Positions 1 to 8,341 of a stretch of 64,000 bases of DNA are shown here, piece by piece. The stretch comes from Candidatus Poribacteria bacterium (GTDB taxonomy: Bacteria; Poribacteria; WGA-4E; WGA-3G), in assembly GCA_022827225.1 (NCBI GenBank), contig JAJDTJ010000104.1:60797-124796 (forward strand). Reading direction: 5' to 3'. The position numbers and the translations under genes were made by a program. Position 1 is the stretch's first letter; each line of letters begins with the position of its first letter. Below the pieces are notes generated by a model that ran no database searches, was not told the DNA's origin, and saw only the letters and a list, made by a program, of their open reading frames with translations.

Positions 1-2
1 AT

Positions 3-98
3 TCTGGAGGAGATTGGTTCGATCCAGCGTATCCGTTGTCGGTTTCGCCACAACCACAATTGCTAACTACTACATGGGGAGCGGTGAAAAGGAGATAG
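3..98 (+). CDS. C-terminal tail of a truncated protein
   Basis: An open frame enters from the left edge and stops at 96-98. It reads DWFDPAYPLSVSP and ends in LLTTTWGAVKRR. The ending resembles that of the LamG protein at 62196-62966, which finishes in AVTWGKLKGK, so both share a T-W-G-x-x-K tail. This may be a family of exported proteins with a conserved C-terminus. Only 31 residues are visible and the function cannot be told. The other two frames read less like protein. The frame choice is an inference. Confidence 0.45.
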   Translation, partial: SGGDWFDPAYPLSVSPQPQLLTTTWGAVKRR

Positions 99-223
99 GC
101 TCTTTTATGCCAGATTTCGTGCAAGCGTAAATAAAAAATGCACTATTTGGGGCAGTGCGGGCACTGGGTTTTGTAGGGAACTCGCCCGGGCAGTACTGCT
201 CAGATTGGCACGGAAATTGCTTG

Positions 224-252
224 TTGACTTGCATACAGGGTCAATGTATAGA
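224..252 (+). promoter_or_regulatory. sigma70-like promoter for the VWA gene
   Basis: TTGACT (224-229), a 17-base spacer and TATAGA (247-252) lie about 45 bases before the GTG start at 298. The stretch 99-223 before it holds nothing recognisable. Confidence 0.6.
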
Positions 253-297
253 TAGGTCTGCTACCAGTTAGATTAGATAAAATGGAGAAAAAAAAAC

Positions 298-2502
298 GTG
301 AATCGTTCTTATAGACGACACCGCTCAATGCGGGCACTTCTCTTTTCAGGTGTTATTCATCTTTGCCTCATCATCGTTTTTACGTTTTCGTTCTATATCC
401 AGAGACCAGCGGGTATCAAAGACGTGATTGCGGTGGATCTGATAACTTCGAAGGATACGCCGCAACGTCCGCGCAGGCTCAAACCACCGCCCCCTAAAAA
501 GTTACGGGTGCCACAACAGACCGACCCGTCTACCGAATCAAATCAGCGATATTTGGATGTGGCTGCCTCGGCGAATTTAATCAATGAAACCATACAGCGA
601 TCAGAGGTAGAGCTTCTACATAACGCGACAAAATCTGTGTCGGATACGGAGACCGCACTCCCAGATGTGATGACAGAAGCGCGTCCTTTCAATAGTCGGA
701 CTGCACCGATCCATGAATCGGTGGCGAGTCCATTTCAAACCACAGCGGGTGAAGGTGTCGAGAGTGTACGTCAACGCGTGAAAGGTGACGGCAGAACCGG
801 CTTTCACAAACTTGAATCGACGGGTGCTGCTGAAATTGGAGCTATCGGTGATGGGGATGGAGATGACGAAGGTGAGGGAACCGGCAAAGGAGATAGCACC
901 AACCCGTTTGCCGAGGCACTCGAAAACATCGCCAGCCATATCGTCGCGACACGGGAATTGGACAAGGTGAATGTCGTCTTTGTCGTGGATACGAGCGCGA
1001 GTATGCGCGATAATATCCAGCAGGTCGCAGCGAACCTGTATAGCCTCACCGATGCGTTTGATTTTGTCAATCTGGAGTATCACCTCGGTATGTCCGAATT
1101 CAGTGTGCGGCACGAGGGACAGAATCTCGAAGTCCGGAGCTTGTTACCGGAGGTCGGTGTGTTGCGCAGACGGATGCAACAAGTCACACTTAGCGGCAAT
1201 GAACACGCACTTGACGCTTTATTAGATACGCTTCATCGGATCGATTTTCACGCCGATGCGGATAAGTTTATCATTCTTGTAACCGACGAACCTGCAACGA
1301 GTGCTTTTCGCCAAGAAGATTCTAATACACAGATGCGGGAGAAGGTCATTAAGGAATACCAACTTCAGGAGATCCATGTTAACGTTCTCGGTTACCCGGA
1401 ACAGTTTCAGCAAAAGTTAGCAGAAACGACAGGCGGATTGTGGCAGCAGATTCCGGGGGACTTCAGCGGTGCTACCTCGCTCCCGAGCACGCGCGCCGGC
1501 AACAGTGCATTTATCAAGGTCTTTCGGGACATCGTCACCGACATCCGTCGAAGCGGCGGTCAATTGCTATTCAGCATGGAGTCTCAATTCGAGGTTGAAC
1601 TTGAAGACGGTGATATACCGGCAAAGAAATTGGAACGTGAATTCAAGCGAAACGGTGTCTCTCTGTCCAACGATGGCAGCCTGTTTAATAGTGCTAAGGT
1701 CTGGGAAAAAGGGGAAGGCGATCTGTGGGTGATTACCGACTACGCAAACAAGCAAACCTATACAATCCGTAAAGTAGGGGACAAGTTGAACGTTTATGCC
1801 GGTATCTATCCTGAAACTTGGAACCTCTCTGATAATCTCACTGCCTTGACGCAACAGCGCGGTAACAGATGGCTTATCAACGACCGTAGAGGCAATCGCA
1901 TGTACACCGTCCGCAACGAGAAAGATCGCTTGAACGTCTATGCCGGTGGAACGCCGGGTGCATCGCCTGAAAAGGGTTTTGGAACTGTCGTAGACATCGT
2001 TGTGATGCTGGATTACAGTCGGAGTATGGGTGGAAAATCTGAAGCCGTCATGCTCGGTTTAAGCACGCTCATTGGTCGGTTAGACATCCTACCGATCAAG
2101 TATCGGATCGGTCTCATCCGTTTCGCGGAGGCGAAAGATGCGATTAAGGTCATCAACGGTGCGGTCGTCACGCAGATGCCGTTGAACGAATCTATGTTGA
2201 GAAGTTATATGGAGGATCCGTTCGGTGGCGATGAACACCTTATTGATGCGATTGTAGAGGGTCTTCCAAAGGTGAAGTTTAGTCCGTTCGCGAGCCGACT
2301 CCTGCTGATCTTAACAGACGAGCCAACGACTGGGAAGTATCCGCCCGAACGTGCACTCAGCGTGTGTCAGTCGTTAGGTGTCCGCGCTTATGTGATTGGT
2401 CATCCCGGACCAACAGATTTTCAGAAGACGCTCGCGGAACAGACGGGTGGCATCTTTTTCACAATGCCGAAGCATCTAAACAAAACCTATCCGAACCAGT
2501 AA
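298..2502 (+). CDS. Membrane-anchored protein with two von Willebrand factor A domains
   Basis: 734 residues from a GTG start; GGAG lies 10 bases upstream, and the nearby ATG at 282 is out of frame. A single membrane helix (about residues 11-35) is followed by a Pro/Lys-rich stretch (58-72). This is the layout of TonB-type N-termini, so the bulk should be periplasmic. A Gly/Asp-rich linker (about 180-200) precedes the first VWA domain, whose metal site reads DTSAS at 231-235. A second VWA domain starts near residue 565 with DYSRS. Between them lie two related repeats of about 40 residues, each with a W-x-I core and ending in L-N-V-Y-A-G. VWA domains usually bind protein ligands through a metal ion; the ligand here is unknown. 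Confidence 0.88.
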   Translation: MNRSYRRHRSMRALLFSGVIHLCLIIVFTFSFYIQRPAGIKDVIAVDLITSKDTPQRPRRLKPPPPKKLRVPQQTDPSTESNQRYLDVAASANLINETIQRSEVELLHNATKSVSDTETALPDVMTEARPFNSRTAPIHESVASPFQTTAGEGVESVRQRVKGDGRTGFHKLESTGAAEIGAIGDGDGDDEGEGTGKGDSTNPFAEALENIASHIVATRELDKVNVVFVVDTSASMRDNIQQVAANLYSLTDAFDFVNLEYHLGMSEFSVRHEGQNLEVRSLLPEVGVLRRRMQQVTLSGNEHALDALLDTLHRIDFHADADKFIILVTDEPATSAFRQEDSNTQMREKVIKEYQLQEIHVNVLGYPEQFQQKLAETTGGLWQQIPGDFSGATSLPSTRAGNSAFIKVFRDIVTDIRRSGGQLLFSMESQFEVELEDGDIPAKKLEREFKRNGVSLSNDGSLFNSAKVWEKGEGDLWVITDYANKQTYTIRKVGDKLNVYAGIYPETWNLSDNLTALTQQRGNRWLINDRRGNRMYTVRNEKDRLNVYAGGTPGASPEKGFGTVVDIVVMLDYSRSMGGKSEAVMLGLSTLIGRLDILPIKYRIGLIRFAEAKDAIKVINGAVVTQMPLNESMLRSYMEDPFGGDEHLIDAIVEGLPKVKFSPFASRLLLILTDEPTTGKYPPERALSVCQSLGVRAYVIGHPGPTDFQKTLAEQTGGIFFTMPKHLNKTYPNQ

Positions 2503-2568
2503 CTTAGTTGTCAGGACTCAGTTGTCAGAGGAAGGGTTGTCGGTTGCCGAATGTGGGAGTTTGTCAGT

Positions 2569-3477
2569 ATGGACGTGGGACTTCAATCTCATATGGAGCG
2601 TCTATTCACGATTTTAGCGAAGAGACGTGGTCTTCAACTTGATCGTGATCGGTTGAAAGAAGTGCTTTTTGATGTGCCGCGCCATCTCTTTATCGAACAA
2701 TATTACGATCACAAGGCACCGGACGGGATTGTTCAGGTTGCATCACCAAAACCGACAGAAAAGCAACTTGAAACAATTTATTCCGATAGAGGCTTGATGA
2801 TTCGAGAGGAACCGCATAGTGCAGCGTCTCAACCCGGTCTTATTTTTGAGATGCTGGCTGACCTCGAATTGGCTCGCGGGCTTAAGGTTTTGGAAGTAGG
2901 GACGGGAAGCGGATGGAATGCTGGACTGATTGCATCCAGCGTGGGAGACGATAGGCTTGTCTACTCTATTGATCTCCAAACGGATTTGGTAGAAAAAGCC
3001 CGAAATCATCTGTGTTCTGCTGGGTTCAATCGTGTCAATCTGAGAGCGGGCGATGGTGGGTTTGGGTGGCACGGGGAAACCTTTGATCGGATCATCGTTA
3101 CAGTCGGTGCGCCTGATATTCCGCCGACGTGGGGGCAGTCATTGACAGAAAGCGGGGTTTTAGTGATGCCGCTTAAGACAGGCGGCGTAGGAGACCCAAT
3201 TCTCCGGTTGCAAAAACACGGCAACAGATTGACAGGGAGATTCACGCGTTGGGCGGGTTTCATGAACTTGCAAGGCAACTTCAGATCCCCCTCTGAAGAC
3301 ATGCTGGAACCGCCTTGGGAGCCGGTGGTAGAGGCGTTATTACAAGCGGAACCGACACCCGTTCCATTCCCGACAAGTTTTGGAACCGATTGTGCCTTCT
3401 GGCTCCGTCTAAATGGCTTACCAAATGATCGGGGAATACAAAGGGCAACGCGGTATGCACACTGTCCTGCTGGATAA
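2569..3477 (+). CDS. PCMT-family (L-isoaspartyl) methyltransferase, C-terminus frameshifted
   Basis: A SAM-dependent methyltransferase of the protein-L-isoaspartate O-methyltransferase family. The N-terminus has the family motif VPRHLFI. Motif I is LEVGTGSGWNAG, followed by the acidic YSIDLQTD loop and DRIIVTVGAPDIPPTW. In this family the enzyme methylates damaged isoaspartyl residues, but PCMT-like enzymes with C-terminal extensions also act in peptide modification. ATG 2569 is preferred over 2551 because GGGAG sits 10 bases before it. The reading frame degenerates after FWLRLNGLPNDR near 3425. The expected continuation is in the next frame at 3413-3739, so the ORF as written probably ends in about 17 out-of-frame residues. 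Confidence 0.8.
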   Translation: MDVGLQSHMERLFTILAKRRGLQLDRDRLKEVLFDVPRHLFIEQYYDHKAPDGIVQVASPKPTEKQLETIYSDRGLMIREEPHSAASQPGLIFEMLADLELARGLKVLEVGTGSGWNAGLIASSVGDDRLVYSIDLQTDLVEKARNHLCSAGFNRVNLRAGDGGFGWHGETFDRIIVTVGAPDIPPTWGQSLTESGVLVMPLKTGGVGDPILRLQKHGNRLTGRFTRWAGFMNLQGNFRSPSEDMLEPPWEPVVEALLQAEPTPVPFPTSFGTDCAFWLRLNGLPNDRGIQRATRYAHCPAG

Positions 3478-3739
3478 AGAATTGCCTGCTTTATATGTTC
3501 CGCAATCCGTATATTCTCCTCAGGTTGGCAAGCGTCTGGATGTCTATGGCAGTCCGCAGCTTGTAGAACGGTTTATCAAAGGAATAGAGGAATGGATTAA
3601 CCTTGGAGAACCGACCATCACAGACTATTGTGTTGAACTTATCAATCCAGCGGAGTCAGGTGCTATGGAACCGCAGCATTATATTGATAAACGTCCATAC
3701 GCAACGCTAAAGTTTTCTTTGACGGACGATTTTAAATAA
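3413..3739 (+). CDS. Frameshifted C-terminal domain of the PCMT-family methyltransferase
   Basis: 108 residues in the frame +1 relative to the methyltransferase, overlapping its last 65 bases. The content (LLDKELPALYVPQ, then DVYGSPQLVERF and GIEEWINLGEPT) looks like the C-terminal domain carried by long PCMT homologues, where an AFWL-like segment is followed by a G-x-L-L-D motif. The upstream ORF ends in the matching FWLRLNG segment. A TAA (3410-3412) sits directly before the ATG at 3413, so any frame change must happen after that point. It is therefore either a real mutation, a sequencing or assembly error, a programmed shift, or a split gene with an overlapping start. No clear ribosome-binding site was seen. 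Confidence 0.6.
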   Translation: MAYQMIGEYKGQRGMHTVLLDKELPALYVPQSVYSPQVGKRLDVYGSPQLVERFIKGIEEWINLGEPTITDYCVELINPAESGAMEPQHYIDKRPYATLKFSLTDDFK

Positions 3740-3755
3740 TTGAAAGGAAATATTA

Positions 3756-4277
3756 ATGTCAACAACTTCTACAAGTACACAACAACACCGGGAAATGGCA
3801 ACCGAAGAGGGACCTGTGGCTGTCGCGATTGTCACCGTGAGCGATACGCGGACCCCTGAAACAGATAAAAACGCTGTGTTTTTACGCGAACAACTCGCGG
3901 CGGAAGGGAACAGCGTTGCTGCCTACCAAATCATAAAAGACGAACCTGATCAAGTGGCGGCAGTGTTAGATAAAATGGCGGAAAGTGAGGCACAGGTTAT
4001 CCTATTCAACGGTGGCACGGGTATTGCACCCCGCGATACTACGTTCGATATTCTCGACCGGAAATTGGAAAAGACGTTACCGGGATTCGGTGAACTTTTT
4101 CGGATGTTCAGTTATGATCAAGTCGGGGCAGCGGCGATACTTTCGCGCGCAACGGCAGGCGTTTACCGTGGGAAGGTGGTTATTTCTACACCCGGATCAA
4201 CGGCGGCTGTGCAACTTGCATGGGAGAAATTGATCGGACCAGAATTGCAACATCTTGCATGGGAAGTCGGACGTTAA
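3756..4277 (+). CDS. moaB: MoaB/Mog-type molybdopterin biosynthesis protein
   Basis: 173 residues of the MoCF_biosynth fold. The signature [12 protein letters not shown] and the segment [14 protein letters not shown] identify the family, which adenylylates or otherwise handles molybdopterin during cofactor synthesis in the cytoplasm. An AAAGGAAA site precedes the ATG. It lies 16 bases after the methyltransferase C-terminal frame, so the two are probably co-transcribed. A molybdoenzyme that would use the cofactor is encoded at 8342. The first 20 residues are low in complexity (Ser/Thr/Gln) and may be a disordered leader. Confidence 0.9.
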   Translation: MSTTSTSTQQHREMATEEGPVAVAIVTVSDTRTPETDKNAVFLREQLAAEGNSVAAYQIIKDEPDQVAAVLDKMAESEAQVILFNGGTGIAPRDTTFDILDRKLEKTLPGFGELFRMFSYDQVGAAAILSRATAGVYRGKVVISTPGSTAAVQLAWEKLIGPELQHLAWEVGR

Positions 4278-4292
4278 CCTTTCGTTTAATTT

Positions 4293-5645
4293 TCATGGTT
4301 TCTGCAAATTGTCAACATCTGTATCTACTTTTGATATAGTGTATTCTCGCTTGCCTGATAGCGACGGCGGGATATTGTCAACAAGTTCCACTGTGACAAC
4401 GACAGTCGTCCCGAGCACATCTTGGATGCTCTGAACGAGATAGCGGCGTGTCGCTTCTGTCCATTTTTCGTTGGTAACCACTTTCAAAACACAGTGTTTA
4501 AGTGATTCTTGGATGATTTGGAATTGTGTTACACCATCAATGTCGTAGAACTGTTGCGTGAAATAGCCACCGTGTATTAACGCTCCGCTTTTTGCCCGGA
4601 AGGTGGCGGTGGTGCGTCCGAGCAATTCTGCGAAGACAGGTAACGCGTTACCGCAGGGACACATCTCGTCGGAGAGCAGACCGACATCGCCAATCCGATA
4701 CCGAATAAATGGCATGGCGTAGTTATTGAGCTGCGTGATGAGAATCTCTCCCGGTTCAGTGTATGGATCCGGACTATCTATTTCGAGGTAGAGATCGCGG
4801 CAGTTGATATGCATCCGCCCCTCTGCACACTCCATTGCGATCAATCCGACTTCTCTGCTGCCATAGCGATTGTAGACTTTTGTTTTGAAAACAGTCTCTG
4901 CTAAAGTGCGGTAATGTGGATGTAGCATCTCGGCGGACGCTATGATACCCTTCAATTTGCCAAGGGGTGTCAAGCTGTTCTCAAAGATGAATTTAGCGAA
5001 TTGGTACAGCGAGGACGGATAAGCGAGAATCGTCTGCGGTTGGTCCTGGTGCATTTTTTCAAAGGCTGCCGACATTGCCGTGTCTGTGAGATGAAACCCG
5101 TTAAGCCAATGCTGATTCCGCCAATAGTTGTTAAACCGGTGTTTCCAGTGTCTGTCCGCTTCCAAATCCGCAAGCGCCCCCCAAATGACCAGTTGCGGTT
5201 CACCGAAATTCCAACCTGCCCATTGATCAAAATAGTAGACGCTCAAATTGCGTTGATTCCAATAGTTCCTGTCCTGATAAAATGTTAGGGGCGTGCCTGT
5301 TGAACCGCCGGTGGCATTCCTGATTCGTTGTTTCCGGGTGAAGGTTGTAGAATAGAGTTTATCCAATTGTTCTCGGATATCCTGCTTCTCAAGTGGCGGA
5401 ATCTGCGATATATCAAAATGCGCTGCCTTTAGAGATTCGCGGTAATACGGTGTTGTCTGATAGGCGTGCTGCAGGAGTGCTTCTAAGCGTTGTTTCTGAA
5501 ACGCTTGAATAGTCTCACGCGGCGCGCCTAAAATCTCTGCCGTTCGAGAGAATTGGGTGTTGTAGTCCAAGCCTTTTCGATAAGTATTGTAGGCGTGCCA
5601 CGCCGCTCTTGAAAGTGACTGCTTGATAGAATGACGGATTGGCAT
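4293..5645 (-). CDS. CapK / phenylacetate-CoA ligase-like adenylate-forming enzyme
   Basis: About 450 residues. The ANL-superfamily phosphate loop reads TGGSTGTPLTF, followed by the adenine and ribose region YNRYGSREVG and the hinge-type segment IRYRIGDVG. A four-cysteine-style MCPCGNALP segment is typical of the phenylacetate-CoA ligase/CapK branch. These proteins activate a carboxylate with ATP; CapK relatives occur in polysaccharide or exopolymer loci, and the substrate here is unknown. The start at 5645 is chosen over 5678 because the longer form would overlap the sulfatase upstream, which ends at 5653. The two genes form a unit on the minus strand. Confidence 0.82.
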   Translation of the reverse strand: MPIRHSIKQSLSRAAWHAYNTYRKGLDYNTQFSRTAEILGAPRETIQAFQKQRLEALLQHAYQTTPYYRESLKAAHFDISQIPPLEKQDIREQLDKLYSTTFTRKQRIRNATGGSTGTPLTFYQDRNYWNQRNLSVYYFDQWAGWNFGEPQLVIWGALADLEADRHWKHRFNNYWRNQHWLNGFHLTDTAMSAAFEKMHQDQPQTILAYPSSLYQFAKFIFENSLTPLGKLKGIIASAEMLHPHYRTLAETVFKTKVYNRYGSREVGLIAMECAEGRMHINCRDLYLEIDSPDPYTEPGEILITQLNNYAMPFIRYRIGDVGLLSDEMCPCGNALPVFAELLGRTTATFRAKSGALIHGGYFTQQFYDIDGVTQFQIIQESLKHCVLKVVTNEKWTEATRRYLVQSIQDVLGTTVVVTVELVDNIPPSLSGKREYTISKVDTDVDNLQKP

Positions 5646-5652
5646 GATAGAT

Positions 5653-7140
5653 TCAAGCCCTCGGTCTGAGGGTATCAACCTTCGGCGAATATCCTTCTGG
5701 GAACTGGTCGCTCACGGAACGTCCGTCTTGGAAAAGCTGCCCCGCATCTGGGTTCTCAGATTCAGTAGGTGGCGGGAAGTCTCGCCATCTATTACCGTCA
5801 AGTGGGAGTTCGTAACCGTCGTTGCGGAACCATTCAATCGAGCGATTTCGGTAGTCGGTGAGGACCCTGCCATACCCTGTATTTCCTGCGAGATTCCGTT
5901 CATCAAGTCTACCGGTCAAACGCCTGAAGAGCCATTCCTGCCGATCGGCGGCGGAGTAGATGTATTTGTATTCGTCAGTCAAGAGCATGTACAAACCTGT
6001 GCCTTCTTGTGCTAATTGACCGACGATAGCGTCACGTTGTGTCTCGCCGGTGGCGATAGCTGCGAGATCAACACCGTCTCGGTCTGCTTGTGGCGGTAGA
6101 CCAGCGGCAGCGAGGCTGGTCGGTAGTACATCGACGAGACTCGTTGGTGTATCGCATTGTGCGCCTGCTTCAAACCGTTCTGGGTATCGGACGAGTAGCG
6201 GGATTCGTGCCGCCGGATCGAGGAAAGAGCGCTTGCCGTAGCAGTCATAGTCGCCGAGTAGTTCGCCATGGTCGGACGTGTAAAGAATTAAAGTGTTATT
6301 CAACTCGCCAATGGATTCGAGGTAGTCAAGGATTCGACCGACCTGATAGTCGATGAAGGAGATCGTCGCATAGTAAGCGGCACGCATTGTCCGCAGGAGA
6401 TTCATATCGCGTCCTTGATCGCGATATTTGTAGCGATTCTGGTGTCGGTTCCAGTAGGTGTGCAGATGCTCATAATCGGGGGGTAGGAACGGGAGCGGCA
6501 TTTCGACGGTGCGGTAGAGCCGATTCCACGGTACGGGTGACTCAAAGGGTGGGTGCGGTTTAATGAAGCTGCTCCAACACAAAAACGGACGCTCGGTATC
6601 GCGTTCGGAGAGGAACTGGAGTGTTCTGTCTCCTACCCACTGTGTATGATGCAGACGTGCTGGTAGTTGTGACGGTTGCGGGATATAGTAGTATTCGCTC
6701 CGTTCGCCGTGTGGCGCGACGACGTGGTCGTACCCGTTTTCTGCCAGAAACGCCGTGAAATCGTCGGGACCGGCACCCTCTTCGGAATAATCTCGCGTCT
6801 CAAACCCCCACATTTTGCGTCCTTGTGGTGTGAAATGCATCTTGCCGATGCCGTGTGTTTGATAGCCTGCCTCGTTGAGCAGCTCCATTACGGAGGTTCG
6901 GTCTTGCGGCATGCCGGCGTTGCTGGTAGATCCCGTCTGATGTGCCCATTGCCCGAGCAGGAAGCTACAACGTGATGCGACACACACAGGGGATGGACAG
7001 TACGCGGAAGTGAAACTCGTGCCGTCTTGTACAATTCGGTCTAATGCGGGTGTCTGGATAACAGGATTTCCGAGCGCACCGACTGTATCAAAACGCTGTT
7101 GATCGGTCATGAGAAAAAGGATATTGGGTTGTTTTGCCAT
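5653..7140 (-). CDS. Type I sulfatase (arylsulfatase / choline-sulfatase-like)
   Basis: About 495 residues of the alkaline-phosphatase-like sulfatase fold. The N-terminus NILFLMTDQQRFDT supplies metal-binding aspartates. CVASR is the C-x-A/P-x-R signature in which cysteine becomes formylglycine. GIGKMHF, FIKPHPPF and LYTSDHGELLGDY supply further active-site and metal residues. No signal peptide is apparent at ATG 7140, so it is probably cytoplasmic. The ORF could begin at 7209, but that would add an unusual leader. It would release sulfate from an organic sulfate ester, substrate unknown. A formylglycine-generating enzyme is not present in this window. Confidence 0.9.
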   Translation of the reverse strand: MAKQPNILFLMTDQQRFDTVGALGNPVIQTPALDRIVQDGTSFTSAYCPSPVCVASRCSFLLGQWAHQTGSTSNAGMPQDRTSVMELLNEAGYQTHGIGKMHFTPQGRKMWGFETRDYSEEGAGPDDFTAFLAENGYDHVVAPHGERSEYYYIPQPSQLPARLHHTQWVGDRTLQFLSERDTERPFLCWSSFIKPHPPFESPVPWNRLYRTVEMPLPFLPPDYEHLHTYWNRHQNRYKYRDQGRDMNLLRTMRAAYYATISFIDYQVGRILDYLESIGELNNTLILYTSDHGELLGDYDCYGKRSFLDPAARIPLLVRYPERFEAGAQCDTPTSLVDVLPTSLAAAGLPPQADRDGVDLAAIATGETQRDAIVGQLAQEGTGLYMLLTDEYKYIYSAADRQEWLFRRLTGRLDERNLAGNTGYGRVLTDYRNRSIEWFRNDGYELPLDGNRWRDFPPPTESENPDAGQLFQDGRSVSDQFPEGYSPKVDTLRPRA

Positions 7141-7311
7141 GAGGTGTCCGGTCCTTTCTAAAAAGAATGCGTCTTGGGTTGTGTCTGAAATATAGGAATA
7201 GCATAGCATTTTTTCAAGTAGAATGCAACTAATGTTTCGAATTGGCAGTTAGCCATCAGCCATCAACCGTCAGTATACGGTCTGTGTTGCAACCTCTGAC
7301 TTCATTTCGGC

Positions 7312-7340
7312 TTGACATTCAACTGTAGACGTGGTATCAT
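7312..7340 (+). promoter_or_regulatory. sigma70-like promoter
   Basis: TTGACA (7312-7317), 17 bases, TATCAT (7335-7340), 82 bases before the gene at 7423. The rest of the gap 7141-7422 contains only a short run of TCAGC-type repeats at 7243-7275. Confidence 0.65.
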
Positions 7341-7422
7341 TGAGAGAATAAGTTTTTTAGACAGTAATACGTTCCAATATGTTGATTAGATGGGAGCGTT
7401 CTACTTATAGAACGAAAACAGG

Positions 7423-8028
7423 ATGGCGTATAGTAATTTTACCTTAGAATCAGTGGTGACGACATTTCAACTTGAGATAATTCGATCCATCGGCATTTTC
7501 GCTGAGATAGAACCGGTGATGCCGAGTGAGCAGCTCGCGAGGGTCCTGACAAAAAAAGCACCATTAGCTGTCGCGATAGGAACAGAGAAAGCACGCTCGG
7601 AGTTGATTGTCGCCGATGTTCTTTTTGAACTCTGGGAACACTTTGAGAGCCGTGTAAGTATCTTCTCGGGTATTGACTTCAATGTTGATGCCGAAAATGG
7701 ATTAACAGGTGTTTGCGACTTTTTGATAAGTTTATCATCAGAACAGTTTTACTTAAAAGCCCCCGTCATTGTGCTTGTTGAGGCGAAGAATGCTGAGCCA
7801 AAACTGGGGTTAGGACAGTGTGTTGCGGAAATGATCGCGGCCCAACGTTTTAACGCAGAAAAAGACAATAACATTCCTTACATTTACGGTGCTAGCACAA
7901 CCGGAACAGAATGGTTATTCCTGAAATTAGAGAGGCAAAAACTCTATATTGATATGGCGGGCTATCAGATTACACAATGTGACAAGATCCTGGGTATCCT
8001 CTCAAGTATGGTGTCACAACAAGCGTGA
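7423..8028 (+). CDS. Hypothetical protein with PD-(D/E)XK-nuclease-like core
   Basis: 201 residues, no signal peptide or membrane helix. The middle contains GVCDFLISLSS and then APVIVLVEAKNAE. This D...E-x-K spacing across two hydrophobic strands is what a PD-(D/E)XK nuclease fold looks like, and an upstream E (AIGTEKARSE) could be the helix acid. LGLGQCVAEMIAAQRFN would be the following helix. A role in binding or cutting nucleic acid is therefore possible, but the core can also be inactive. It has its own promoter and no obvious partner. The function is not recognised. Confidence 0.6.
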   Translation: MAYSNFTLESVVTTFQLEIIRSIGIFAEIEPVMPSEQLARVLTKKAPLAVAIGTEKARSELIVADVLFELWEHFESRVSIFSGIDFNVDAENGLTGVCDFLISLSSEQFYLKAPVIVLVEAKNAEPKLGLGQCVAEMIAAQRFNAEKDNNIPYIYGASTTGTEWLFLKLERQKLYIDMAGYQITQCDKILGILSSMVSQQA

Positions 8029-8070
8029 ATAGGAAACGGACAAATATGAAAACTCGTCCTTTGGTGTGAA

Positions 8071-8268
8071 ATGCAAAAGTGGTATGAAAATAAAAAACTC
8101 CTGAATACGTTCATCGCTTTGATGTGTGCTAGTTTTATCGCCTATTTTTTCTTTCACTGGAAATGGGGGTTACCTTTGACCTTGTGCACTGGGACAGCAA
8201 TTATGGTGAGAGGTGTTGTCAAAATTACGATGCGGATGCGTGGGAGAAAACAGCGTAAGGAGAAATAG
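8071..8268 (+). CDS. Small two-helix membrane protein
   Basis: 65 residues with two hydrophobic segments (about 12-30 and 33-48) and a strongly basic tail (RMRGRKQRKEK), which predicts an inner-membrane hairpin with a cytoplasmic C-terminus. The ribosome-binding site is weak. It follows the nuclease-like gene by 42 bases and precedes the molybdoenzyme. The family is not recognised, and such a short ORF could be spurious, although composition and topology favour a real gene. Confidence 0.45.
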   Translation: MQKWYENKKLLNTFIALMCASFIAYFFFHWKWGLPLTLCTGTAIMVRGVVKITMRMRGRKQRKEK

Positions 8269-8270
8269 CA

Positions 8271-8318
8271 GTCAGCAGATGTACGGAGGCGGAGGCGAAA
8301 ACCTCAAACCCAGCTGAC
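8271..8318 (+). other. Hairpin in the leader of the molybdoenzyme gene
   Basis: GTCAGC (8271-8276) pairs with GCTGAC (8313-8318), and GAGG (8292-8295) with CCTC (8302-8305) inside it. It ends 23 bases before the ATG at 8342. There is no T-run, so it is not a simple terminator. It could be a leader structure or just one of the TCAGC repeats seen elsewhere. Confidence 0.3.
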
Positions 8319-8341
8319 CGAACCGCAAGGAAAAGTAAAAT

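Noticed and set aside
15..30. GGTTCGATCC, like the T-loop of a tRNA
   Set aside because: There is no matching acceptor end or CCA to the right, the 5' part would lie outside the window, and the stretch is inside a plausible coding frame.
804..1113. Minus-strand reading frames inside the VWA gene
   Set aside because: They lie opposite a well-supported gene, lack ribosome-binding sites and have no protein-like motifs.
8271..8318. Molybdenum-cofactor riboswitch before the molybdoenzyme
   Set aside because: The structure is a simple short hairpin; the conserved multi-helix core of that riboswitch is not seen.
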